Source: Pseudodesulfovibrio portus
GTDB taxonomy: Bacteria > Desulfobacterota > Desulfovibrionia > Desulfovibrionales > Desulfovibrionaceae
Reading direction: 5' to 3'
Length of the DNA stretch: 64,000 nt
Assembly: GCF_026000375.1 (NCBI RefSeq)
Contig: NZ_AP026708.1
Location: forward strand, 2,454,001 to 2,518,000
The notes under the pieces: generated by a model
Databases searched by the model: none
Seen by the model: the letters and a program-made list of their open reading frames with translations, nothing else
Told to the model about the DNA's origin: nothing
Shown here: positions 56,082 to 64,000 of the stretch, in pieces
How the letters are laid out: each line of letters opens with the position of its first letter
How positions within the stretch are numbered: position 1 is the stretch's first letter
Position numbers and translations under genes: made by a program

Positions 56082-59000
56082 ATGCCAATGCCATTTGAAG
56101 TTGATTCTGAGATGATTAAGTCTCTTGATGCCGTAGAGCTTGTAGAGTTGGTGAGGCGTTTGCTTCACGCGGAGGCACGTTCTAACGGTATATTACTAGG
56201 AGGAATTCATGTTCCTTGCGAAATCAACATTCCGGATGGTGGTGAGGATGCGCGGATAAAATGGGGGGATGGCCCAGAGAAAACAGACTATTTGCCCCAC
56301 CGCAACTGCGTTATCCAAATAAAGGCCACGATCATGCAGCCGTCAGATTGTAAGAAAGAGGTCAAAGTTAAAGGCGGCGATGATATATTAAATGAAGCCA
56401 TGGCAGAGGTTTTGAATGAAGGCCATGCCTACATAATAATATGTAACGAAACCGCCGTTGGGCAAAAGTTGGCGAGAAGGCAAAAGGCGATACGAGACGG
56501 TATTACTGAATGTGATGAAGATTGGCGCAAAGCAGCAGCACTTGATTTTTATGATGCAACAAAGCTTGCAGATTGGAGCAACTTGTACCCCACAGTCGCG
56601 TTGTGGCTGTTTGAATTAAAGAAGAGAATTTCTCTTGGCGGATATCAGACTTGGGCAGAGTGGGCAGATGATTCGGGTGCTGAGAATTATTCATTTGAAG
56701 GGGACGACAGCCCCCGTGTTGTGAGGACGCTTAAAGATCAGAATGAAGCTTTGGCCATTGGCGAGGCTTTTCAAGAGTTGCGAGATCATTTGGCTTCACC
56801 TAGGCAGTGCTCTCGTCTTGTGGGATTGTCCGGTCTTGGCAAGACACGTTTGATTTTGGAAGCGTTCAAGGCAGATGATAGTCTGGATGGAAGAGCTCGG
56901 TCAGAACAAGCCTTGTATGTAAACTACCAAGTCGTAAGAGATGAGGTTGTTCGAACGGCTATGTCCTTGCGAGATATAGGGGCTGACTGTGTGTACATTG
57001 TTGATGAGTGTCCACTACCTGTCCATAACGCTCTATATGATCTGATTTCTGCAAACAAGAGTCGGATGCGGTTGGTGACGATAGACCACGATGCCGCCGA
57101 CACTGCTAATAAGACATTGTTTTATAAAGCTTTGCCAGCGAGTGATTCAGTGATTGAAGCGATACTTCAACAGAGATACCCCTATATGGGCGAGAAAGAT
57201 TTGAAGAGGGTGGTCAAGTTCGCTGAGGGCTATCCGGGCATGGCTGTTTTGTTTGGTGATTACTTGGTTGATGGCGGTGCAGGAATCTCAGAGCTACAAG
57301 ACGATGAGATGGTTTGGAAAATAGTCCGGCAGCGTAAAGGGGAAGACGCTGCTGCTGAGTGGACTTTGGGAGTGCTCTCTTTGTTTCAACATATTGGAGT
57401 TGACGGGGCAGGCCCTCGTAAACAGCTAGATGCTGTTGCTGAGGTTTTCAAAATTGATCCAGAGATTGCTTATCGCCATGCCGCTGAATGGACTGCCCGT
57501 GAAGTGCTGCAACGGCAAGGAGATTATGGGCAAGTTCGGCCACACCCCATTGCCAATAGGTTAGCGAGAGATGTTGTTGACCGTACCCCTACAGATACTT
57601 TTGCAAAGTTTTTTACGAAAGATTTTCCCCAATCTTTAACAACGGGGTTCTGTCGCCGACTTGCTGGCCTGGGGGAGCACGGGAAGTCTCTCGCGGTAGC
57701 TGAAAAGTTACTGTTTGATGCCTCAATCCTCGGCTCTTTTGAAGCCTTGAACTCAGAGGTCGGAGCAAAGTCTTTTTATTACCTAGTTGAAATTGTTCCC
57801 GAAGCGGCTTCAAGAATCCTTGAGCATGTCTTTGAAGGTCTGTCGATTGATGACTTGTTTTCGTTCAAGGACGGTCGGCGATACATGGTTTGGGCTTTAG
57901 AAAAACTGGCCTTTAGAAAAGATTATTTTGAGCCAGCAGCAACAATGATGATGAAGCTCGGCGCGGCTGAGGTCGAGACTGGTATCGGTAACAACGCCTT
58001 TAATCAATTTAAGAATTTTTATCAGTGTTATTTATCGGGAACAGAGGCCCCTCCGGAAGAGCGGCTGTTGGTTGCTGATAGTGGCTTAGGGATGGGCGAC
58101 GAACGTGTGAGGGACGTTTGTATCGAAGCCTTATGTCACGGATTAACGTCTTGGCATTTTAGTCGTATGGGCGGGGCAGAGGAACAGGCAGGACAAAAGG
58201 CGTTAGTAGATTGGCAGCCAAAAACCCATGTTGAGCTTGTGGGGCATTTTGTTGGGATATTGGACCGTCTTCAACCGTTGGCGGTACGAAAGGACAGCGT
58301 GGGAGAAAGTGTCAGGGGTAGAGTGGCAGGCCAGATACGGGGCTTGATTCGAAACGGTGTGTTTGACCCTGTGGAGCAGTTTGTCGTGGCTGTCTGCAAA
58401 GAGGTTGGGTTTTGGCCTGATTGTGTAAAAGCGATAGCGGACTGGCTGTATTACAATGCTGAGGATAGCGATGGAGACTTGGTTGAAAGGGTTAAAATCC
58501 TTCATGGGCAACTTGGGCCTGATTCGCTTGAAAGCAGACTTGAATACTTTGTCTTGCAAAAGCCTTGGGGGATTCATGACCCCAATGTCCCGTACGATAA
58601 AGATGGCGATGTGCTTGCTGGTGAAAAGTATGCTGAGGTTATGGCCCAATCCATCGCTGAAGAATGGAAGGCAAAGGAGTTAGGACTTGGGTGGATACTT
58701 GAGAGACTTTTATACTCTGATGCAGGGAATGTTGTTTCGTTTATGCGCAAGGTGGGCGAGCTAAGTGATTCACTTGAGAGCGACATTTTTGAAGTAATTA
58801 AAGCCGCAGAAAAAGGGGGGATTGAGCATTTAAATGATGGAGTATTGAAAGGTTTGATTTACGCAAACCAGGATATGGACCTGCATGCCCGAATTCTAGA
58901 CAGAGTTTTTGAGTCGGAAGTATTGATTGCTTTTTTGCCCTTGTTCAGCGTCATAAAAGATATGACAGACAGCGACATCGATCGGATAGTGGCGTCTTTA

Positions 59001-59930
59001 AAAAAAGACTACGACCCTTGGGCGTTCGCTTATCTCGGAATGGGAAGAAGTCTCGATACTGTTAGCAGGGGCAAGGTTGCAGAATTGCTAGTTGCTTTAT
59101 CGGAAAGGGGTAGCCGTGAAAAGTGGCAGGCTATAGATATTTTAAGTCTGTATCTACATGGTGAAAAATATATCCCAGATGAGTTGTTGGCTACGGCAAA
59201 GGCACTAACAATTAGCCCGGAATTATTTTCTGAAAAGGTCGACAGCCATGACCGGCACTATTCTTATGAGCGAGTTGCTATCAAAGCAGCTTTGACAGGG
59301 CGTGATGAAGGCTTTGTTGTTCAGTTGGTTGAAATAATTGTGAATACAGTTTCTGGCGATAGGATATTCCATCATGATGTCGATCACACCTTTAGAGAAA
59401 TTATTAAGTCTTTAATAGCCGACTACCCTGAGCAGGTGTGGGGACCAATCCAAAAATATGTACTAGATGATGGGCGGCGTTTTAGGATGGGACTTGAGAT
59501 GATGTTGTCTGACTATGGAAGCAGGGGGCCACTCTCAGCTAAGATATTGTTTGATCTTCCTCATGATATGCTTCTTAGGTGGGCAATGGAGTATCCTGAA
59601 GTCGGGCCAGAGTTCTTGCTAGATATAGCACCGATCTTACAGAAGGATGAAAATGAGAAATATGAGTGGAGTGATTTTGTCGCTAAAATGTTAGATGCCT
59701 TCCCGGATAATAATGGTTTCCTGAGCACGTTGGCGAACAAGTGTGTTCCTTCGTCATGGAGCGGTTCGATAGTGCCGCACATGGAACGGGCCCAAGGGGT
59801 TATTAGTACTTGCCTCGACCATCCTCACCCAAATGTTAGACGTTGGGCTGCACAAGAGGTTCGTTTGCTCAATCGGAGAATTAGTAGGTGGGCGAAAGAT
59901 GAGGCTGAAAGGAACATGTTATATAGCTAG
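56082..59930 (+). CDS. Large STAND/NACHT-like ATPase with N-terminal nuclease-like domain (candidate defence protein)
   Basis: A 1282-residue protein in three parts. Residues 1-180 resemble a restriction-endonuclease-like (PD-(D/E)xK, Mrr/Cap4 type) domain: GGEDARI with D56 and VIQIKAT with Q79-x-K81. Residues about 235-480 form a STAND-like ATPase with Walker A GLSGLGKT (248-255) and Walker B VYIVDE (304-309). The remaining 800 residues are helical and end in HEAT-like text (HPNVRRWAAQEV). This layout matches Avs/NLR-like anti-phage proteins, where the C-terminus senses a phage product and the nuclease destroys DNA. The ribosome site is GGGAGTC. It is cargo of the tRNA-Asp element. Confidence 0.75.
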   Translation: MPMPFEVDSEMIKSLDAVELVELVRRLLHAEARSNGILLGGIHVPCEINIPDGGEDARIKWGDGPEKTDYLPHRNCVIQIKATIMQPSDCKKEVKVKGGDDILNEAMAEVLNEGHAYIIICNETAVGQKLARRQKAIRDGITECDEDWRKAAALDFYDATKLADWSNLYPTVALWLFELKKRISLGGYQTWAEWADDSGAENYSFEGDDSPRVVRTLKDQNEALAIGEAFQELRDHLASPRQCSRLVGLSGLGKTRLILEAFKADDSLDGRARSEQALYVNYQVVRDEVVRTAMSLRDIGADCVYIVDECPLPVHNALYDLISANKSRMRLVTIDHDAADTANKTLFYKALPASDSVIEAILQQRYPYMGEKDLKRVVKFAEGYPGMAVLFGDYLVDGGAGISELQDDEMVWKIVRQRKGEDAAAEWTLGVLSLFQHIGVDGAGPRKQLDAVAEVFKIDPEIAYRHAAEWTAREVLQRQGDYGQVRPHPIANRLARDVVDRTPTDTFAKFFTKDFPQSLTTGFCRRLAGLGEHGKSLAVAEKLLFDASILGSFEALNSEVGAKSFYYLVEIVPEAASRILEHVFEGLSIDDLFSFKDGRRYMVWALEKLAFRKDYFEPAATMMMKLGAAEVETGIGNNAFNQFKNFYQCYLSGTEAPPEERLLVADSGLGMGDERVRDVCIEALCHGLTSWHFSRMGGAEEQAGQKALVDWQPKTHVELVGHFVGILDRLQPLAVRKDSVGESVRGRVAGQIRGLIRNGVFDPVEQFVVAVCKEVGFWPDCVKAIADWLYYNAEDSDGDLVERVKILHGQLGPDSLESRLEYFVLQKPWGIHDPNVPYDKDGDVLAGEKYAEVMAQSIAEEWKAKELGLGWILERLLYSDAGNVVSFMRKVGELSDSLESDIFEVIKAAEKGGIEHLNDGVLKGLIYANQDMDLHARILDRVFESEVLIAFLPLFSVIKDMTDSDIDRIVASLKKDYDPWAFAYLGMGRSLDTVSRGKVAELLVALSERGSREKWQAIDILSLYLHGEKYIPDELLATAKALTISPELFSEKVDSHDRHYSYERVAIKAALTGRDEGFVVQLVEIIVNTVSGDRIFHHDVDHTFREIIKSLIADYPEQVWGPIQKYVLDDGRRFRMGLEMMLSDYGSRGPLSAKILFDLPHDMLLRWAMEYPEVGPEFLLDIAPILQKDENEKYEWSDFVAKMLDAFPDNNGFLSTLANKCVPSSWSGSIVPHMERAQGVISTCLDHPHPNVRRWAAQEVRLLNRRISRWAKDEAERNMLYS

Positions 59931-59933
59931 TAA

Positions 59934-59955
59934 GGGACGTAAATCGGGACGTAAA
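59934..59955. promoter_or_regulatory. Right pair of GGGACGTAAA sites (probable integrase arm sites)
   Basis: GGGACGTAAA at 59934 and 59946, 12 bp apart, 83 bp inside attR and 3 bp after the STAND gene stop. They match the pair at 49894-49913. Confidence 0.6.
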
Positions 59956-60037
59956 TCTATCCGCAAACCGCCTCTTTGAGACACTGTAAACCACGGTGAA
60001 ATGCGGGTTAATGCGGGGAGTGCGCACGCTGCAATAT

Positions 60038-60088
60038 CCTGTCACGCCGGAGGCCGCGAGTTCGAGTCTCGTCGGCTCCGCCACTAAA
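60038..60088 (+). repeat. attR: 51-bp direct repeat of tRNA-Asp 3' end
   Basis: Identical to 49781-49831. It lacks the 5' half of tRNA-Asp, so it is only a remnant and not a second functional tRNA. Confidence 0.95.
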
Positions 60089-60193
60089 AGAATTAGGACA
60101 TTAATCTGATATGGGTTAATGTCCTTTTCTTTTTGTTGATCGGAACACGATAAAAAAGCCCTTTGATGTATAGTTCAAAGGGCTTTTATTGTT

Positions 60194-62527
60194 CTATGGT
60201 ACGATGTTTACACTAGTTAATAACGCTTCGTACTGGTCTGGGTCTTTACATTTAATTGTATCAAGTACATAAAGCGCAGACTTTTTCATTTCAGGTATGT
60301 CAATAGGGGTTGTGCTTCTGTCAAAGATTTCCTCTAGGTGTGAGTATTCATTAATGACCCTGTTGACCAGTTTTGTTGACTGGTGATCCCCGTCAAAGAA
60401 CCTATCGATCTTATTAATTACCTTTGTTTGATTCGGATACTTATAAAACAAGTAGGCTTCTAAGAACTTTCTTAGGTTGTTACCGAAGCTGTAATAGTAG
60501 TCAAAAGTGTCTTCCCCATTTGGTTTTGGGTGTGCACACTTGTAAATGACACTAAAGAGGTAGTTGAATTCTGTTATGTATTTTTTGAGATGGGATGGCA
60601 TTGGTCGAAGTCTAGCGCACTTACTGTCATTTTCAATAATAAAAAAGTTCGCTTTCTTCTCTTTGTTGGCCCATGTTAATCTCTTAAGATATTTAAGAAA
60701 CTCAAGGTTGTGGGTAGAGATAAACAATTGCTCATAGTTTTGGTTTTTTGCCAGAGCATTTTCGATAAGGCTAAAAGTAAAAAATACATGGTTGTTATCT
60801 AAGCTAGAGATTGGATCGTCTATCCATATGATAGAATTTTTACTTTCAAACCCTGCTTCTTGAAGTTTTGCGATGAAATAGCAAAAGGCCACTAGGCTGC
60901 ACTCGCCTTCACTGAGGTTGTGAGCTTTTTCTTCTCCTCGTTTAAGTACGAACCTAGAACCAGTTTCATCTTTTTCAGATGAGAGGGTTAGTGCGTCATG
61001 TCCAAAGAAATGCCGTAAATAGTTATTTACTTCCTCAGCTCCTTTCGTCTCGTCGCTTAGTTCACTTTTTAATGTCCTTATTTCTAATCGTTTTCTTTCG
61101 ATTAAGTTGATTAGTGTATCCCTCTCTTCTTTTAAGGAGTCTCGATTTTTGTTTTGGTCGAGTATGTTTTGCTTCTCTTTATCGTAATCTATTGTCGAGA
61201 GTAAGGTTTGAACGGTGTGTAGTCTCAAAGATTGCCTAGCTTGAACCTTCTCTTCATCAATTTTAGAGGTTAGCAGGTTGTTTTGTTCTATGCTTTTGTT
61301 AATATTTTCTATAGCAATGACGATCTTGTCTGCATTATCATAATTGTTGTCATAGGTCGTGGTTGCAAAGATGTTGTTGAGCCGTTTGTTTATAGCTTTT
61401 TTTAGTTTGTTTAGATTCTTTTTGTACTCGCTAATGAAGTTGTTAGCTTCATCTTGTTGAGAGTATATTTGCTTTCTTAATTGTGAGTATATCGATGCAT
61501 CGGGGACAACTACTTTTGATTTGAAAAGATCGATCTCGTTATCAACATGTTCGATTTCAGTTTGTAATTCTTTCCTGAGGGTTTCAGATTCCTTGTTGAA
61601 GTGAGCATCTATCTTTTCCCACAAACCACTCGGTATCTCATTGCCACAGAAAGCACATAGATTGCGTTTTCCCCTATGCAACTGCGATCCTTTCCTTACC
61701 CACTCTTGCAGGTTAGGGTCTTCGAGTAGTTCCTTAATTGTTTTTGAGGGAGAGATTTCTTTAGTAAGAAGGTTCGTCGCGGATTCTACTAGCTTCTCAT
61801 AGTTAGGAATTACGACCCTTCTTGGTTCAATGTTAGGTCTAACAGTTTCGTTGATGGTTTGCTGATGTTTGACCTGCTCTTCCTCCGTGAGAGTATATTT
61901 TTTGCCGTGAACCTTTCGAATATCGGTTTTGATCGAAGCAATGTTATATGTCGGTACATTATACCTAACAGAGTTGTTTTTGATTTCTCGAGCTTGATCT
62001 CTGAGCTTTCCTTCAAGGTTCTTCTCGGTTTTATCTGCTAGAGTTTTTTGGGATAGGTAGCGCTTGTGGGTCTCTTCACTTTCCTTTGTTAGACCAGACT
62101 TTTCATTTCCGATTTCATTTTCTAAAGTCTTAACCTTCTTCTCAATTTCAATGTTCTTAGAACCAACAATTGCAAACGGTTGGATGTTGCCATCTTTATC
62201 TTGCAGCCACTTAAGATTGTCTTTGACGAAGTCAGAGTTGTACACTCTAACGTCAACATCGATATCTTCTAAGTCGTCCTGACAAAAGGATCCGCAGGTC
62301 GAGTGCTCTATGTCGAATTTGGCATTCAGATAGTCCTCGTGAACTGATTTTTGTTTAATCGACCTGAGGATTCTAGATAGGGTGGTTTTCCCAGAGTAGT
62401 TCCGTCCGTAGATGATGTTCAGTTTGTTAAACTCGATGATGTTATCATCTTGATCTTTTACTGTCGTATCCCAATTGAACTTCGAAAATGGACCAAAGTC
62501 GCAAACATTAGATATCTTTGAAATCAT
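60194..62527 (-). CDS. RloC/PrrC-like ATPase with zinc hook and HEPN-type RNase motif
   Basis: A 777-residue AAA_13-type protein. Walker A is GRNYSGKT (41-48), the ABC-like signature is LSEGE (538-542) and Walker B is SIIWIDDPISSLD (565-577). Two coiled-coil arms (about 125-190 and 310-500) flank a zinc-hook CxxC (C291, C294). The C-terminus has R686..E690 and RVINEYSH (R723-x6-H730), like the anticodon-nuclease catalytic set of PrrC/RloC. It probably cleaves tRNA when phage DNA damage is sensed. It lies outside attR but is equally AT-rich. The ribosome site is weak. Confidence 0.8.
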   Translation of the reverse strand: MISKISNVCDFGPFSKFNWDTTVKDQDDNIIEFNKLNIIYGRNYSGKTTLSRILRSIKQKSVHEDYLNAKFDIEHSTCGSFCQDDLEDIDVDVRVYNSDFVKDNLKWLQDKDGNIQPFAIVGSKNIEIEKKVKTLENEIGNEKSGLTKESEETHKRYLSQKTLADKTEKNLEGKLRDQAREIKNNSVRYNVPTYNIASIKTDIRKVHGKKYTLTEEEQVKHQQTINETVRPNIEPRRVVIPNYEKLVESATNLLTKEISPSKTIKELLEDPNLQEWVRKGSQLHRGKRNLCAFCGNEIPSGLWEKIDAHFNKESETLRKELQTEIEHVDNEIDLFKSKVVVPDASIYSQLRKQIYSQQDEANNFISEYKKNLNKLKKAINKRLNNIFATTTYDNNYDNADKIVIAIENINKSIEQNNLLTSKIDEEKVQARQSLRLHTVQTLLSTIDYDKEKQNILDQNKNRDSLKEERDTLINLIERKRLEIRTLKSELSDETKGAEEVNNYLRHFFGHDALTLSSEKDETGSRFVLKRGEEKAHNLSEGECSLVAFCYFIAKLQEAGFESKNSIIWIDDPISSLDNNHVFFTFSLIENALAKNQNYEQLFISTHNLEFLKYLKRLTWANKEKKANFFIIENDSKCARLRPMPSHLKKYITEFNYLFSVIYKCAHPKPNGEDTFDYYYSFGNNLRKFLEAYLFYKYPNQTKVINKIDRFFDGDHQSTKLVNRVINEYSHLEEIFDRSTTPIDIPEMKKSALYVLDTIKCKDPDQYEALLTSVNIVP

Positions 62528-62809
62528 AAGAACCTCAACTGTGAATATGTGGCTACAGCTTCAAGTGTTCGAATAATCGATACTCCTGTTTGCATCATGC
62601 GTCTAGGAGAAGTGGTCCCACTTTGTTGGACCACCGAGCGGCGATTTTTTTAGGTAGGCAGATTAACGAGCCATCTCTTTCCAAATAACGACCGCGATGC
62701 GTTGACCTGTCTATGGGTTTATAGTTCAGGGTTCCTTTTGGCTTGAGGCTGCCGCAGCACCACTTGTTGCGGATATCCGGCTGTAATCAAAGTGCAAAAG
62801 GAGAATGAA
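62528..62809. other. AT- to GC-rich junction after the RloC-like gene
   Basis: Base composition returns to chromosomal GC over this stretch. It holds a GTGGTCC/GGACCAC inverted repeat near 62613-62635 and no gene. No copy of the 51-bp att repeat was found here, so the right boundary of this second AT-rich segment is not defined. Confidence 0.45.
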
Positions 62810-63340
62810 TTGAATATTCGCATGACTGACGGGGCGGACAGGGAAGCCGTGTTCCGGGTCGAGGCCGAGGCGTTCGGGTATGACAAGGAGGCAAGGCTGG
62901 TGGATTCCCTGTTGGATGATCCCACGGCGGAGCCCCGTGTGTCGCTCCTGGCCATGGACGGAGACCGGGCCGTGGGGCACATCCTGTTCACCGCGGGGCG
63001 GATCGAGGGCAGCGGGGTCAAGGTGTCGTTGCTGGCTCCACTCTCGGTTGTCCCGGATTCCCAGGGAAAGGGCGTCGGGGGCAAGCTCGTCGAAGCCGGG
63101 TTGGAACACCTGGCCGCAATGGGCGTTGAGTTGGTTTTCGTGCTGGGGCATCCGACGTATTATCCCCGGTTCGGCTTCGTTCCGGCCCACACCTACGGAC
63201 TGAAGGCTCCGTATTCGATCCCCGAGAAGCATGCCGGTGCCTGGATGGTCCGGGCCTTGAACGGCGCGGCGCTGGGGGACGTGCAGGGCACGTTCGCATG
63301 CGCCGACGCCCTGCACCGGCCCGAGCACTGGCGGGAGTGA
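62810..63340 (+). CDS. GNAT-family N-acetyltransferase
   Basis: A 176-residue acetyltransferase resembling YhbS. The acetyl-CoA loop is VVPDSQGKGVGGKLV, with AFGYDKEARLVDSLL at the start and HPTYYPRFGFVPA late. The TTG at 62810 is preferred because AAAGGAG lies 6 bases upstream; GTG 62792 is possible. The substrate is unknown. It marks the return to GC-rich chromosome. Confidence 0.85.
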   Translation: MNIRMTDGADREAVFRVEAEAFGYDKEARLVDSLLDDPTAEPRVSLLAMDGDRAVGHILFTAGRIEGSGVKVSLLAPLSVVPDSQGKGVGGKLVEAGLEHLAAMGVELVFVLGHPTYYPRFGFVPAHTYGLKAPYSIPEKHAGAWMVRALNGAALGDVQGTFACADALHRPEHWRE

Positions 63341-63666
63341 GCGCAACCGACCGCAGGAGCGAGGTGCTTTGGACCCGCATGCACACAACAGGGACGCCGA
63401 CGATGGACGGCGTCCTCTTTGTTCGGGCGGAGGGTGTTGGCGGGCCGCAACATGGTAAACGAAATGCGAAAATTGTGATCCCGGACGGGTTTTCGCTTTC
63501 GGATGCGCCTTTATCCTTCCGAAAAAGTTGCGTTTGTGCCTGAAGCGGACTATCAGGGATGATCAAAATACGGATTGGGGGAAATCCGGGCCGAAATGTG
63601 CGTGAATTGGTTCCGGCAGCGTGCGGCTTGTGTCGATTTCCCGTCCCGAATGCCCTGGAGGATACC
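63341..63666. other. Intergenic region before the binding-protein gene
   Basis: About 326 bases without a supported gene. It holds the terminator at 63392-63420. No clear promoter boxes for the downstream gene were found. Confidence 0.4.
63392..63420 (+). terminator. Terminator after the GNAT gene
   Basis: A perfect 8-bp GGACGCCG stem, 8-base loop, then TCTTT. Confidence 0.7.
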
Positions 63667-64000
63667 ATGAAACGCATCATTTTGCTGGCCTGCGCACTCG
63701 TTCTCTTTGCTTCCACCGCTTTTGCGGGCACTCCCGTCAAAGTGGCCCACGCCACCTGGGTCGGGTACGGCCCACTGTATATCGCCAAGGATCTCGGCTA
63801 CTTCGCCGAAGAAGGCCTTGACGTGGATATCGTGATCATCGAGGACGAGGCTCAGTACGCCGCGGCCCTGGCCTCCGGCAACATCGACGGCCTGGGCAAC
63901 GTGCTCGACCGCGAGGTCATCCACTTTGCCAAGGGCACCCCCGAGGTCGTGGTCTTCGCCATGGACGAGTCCTCGGGCGGCGACGGCGTGATCTCCTCCG
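63667..64000 (+). CDS. NMT1/SsuA-type ABC binding protein, N-terminal part
   Basis: The frame is open to the right edge. Residues 1-20 are a signal peptide ending AFA; VKVAHATWVGYGPLYIAKDLGYFAEEGLDV is typical of the NMT1/ThiY/SsuA family of periplasmic binding proteins for nitrate, sulfonate, thiamine precursor or similar ligands. GGAGGATACC lies just upstream of the ATG. Permease and ATPase genes would lie beyond the window. The ligand cannot be named. Confidence 0.9.
   Translation, partial: MKRIILLACALVLFASTAFAGTPVKVAHATWVGYGPLYIAKDLGYFAEEGLDVDIVIIEDEAQYAAALASGNIDGLGNVLDREVIHFAKGTPEVVVFAMDESSGGDGVISS

Noticed and set aside
60038-60088. Second tRNA-Asp gene at the right end
   Set aside because: Only the 3' half of the tRNA is present; no acceptor 5' strand or D arm precedes it, so it is attR.

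Overview
The window looks like chromosome of a sulfate-reducing deltaproteobacterium of the Desulfovibrionaceae (Desulfovibrio or Pseudodesulfovibrio type). The main evidence is a dsrA-dsrB-dsrD-dsrN dissimilatory sulfite reductase locus with all siroheme and ferredoxin cysteines present. GC-rich codon use, tandem branched-chain amino acid and TRAP transporters, CheV and chemoreceptor genes fit the same group. Species cannot be fixed from the sequence alone.

Positions 1-8.4 kb hold the 3' half of katG, a two-gene cytochrome bd-like complex whose large subunit carries eight c-type haem motifs, a DUF2569 membrane protein, a PEP-CTERM-like surface protein, a lone receiver protein and a YkgJ-type cysteine-cluster protein. 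Positions 8.4-15.9 kb hold the sulfite reductase locus, a sugar aminotransferase, a cyclophilin and small proteins. Positions 16-23 kb are the livKHMGF operon and a long-chain acyl-CoA ligase. Positions 23.4-32.1 kb hold a winged-helix regulator coupled to a NeuB-type synthase, cheV, a DUF2325 protein under a probable Fur box, a beta-helix protein, a double-Cache chemoreceptor, a TPR protein and an arylamine N-acetyltransferase. Positions 32.1-49.5 kb are core genes: groESL, a trehalose-phosphate synthase-like enzyme, envelope lipoproteins, an RluA pseudouridine synthase, the intermembrane lipid-transport set ydbH-ynbE-ydbL, a TRAP dicarboxylate-type transporter, a VCBS-repeat protein and an RNA m5C methyltransferase.

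At 49.6 kb, tandem tRNA-Val and tRNA-Asp genes precede an integrated element of about 10.3 kb. It is bounded by a 51-bp perfect direct repeat of the tRNA-Asp 3' end (49781-49831 and 60038-60088). It carries a tyrosine integrase, a small HTH protein, RNase HI, a helicase-like P-loop ATPase, a serine recombinase, four small membrane or secreted proteins, and a 1282-residue protein joining an N-terminal nuclease-like domain, a STAND/NACHT-like ATPase and a long helical sensor-like region. That last gene is the best candidate for an undescribed anti-phage system. Paired GGGACGTAA sites lie just inside both ends and are probable integrase arm sites. Just outside the right end is a second AT-rich defence-like gene, a RloC/PrrC-related ATPase with a zinc-hook CxxC and a C-terminal HEPN-type RNase motif. 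The tRNA-Asp locus is therefore probably a hot spot with layered insertions.

A 122-bp structured repeat occurs twice outside the island (37698-37819 and 43264-43385), each time a few bases after the stop codon of a minus-strand gene, with compensatory hairpin changes between copies. GC-rich chromosomal sequence resumes at about 62.7 kb with a GNAT acetyltransferase and the start of an NMT1/SsuA-type binding protein cut by the window edge.
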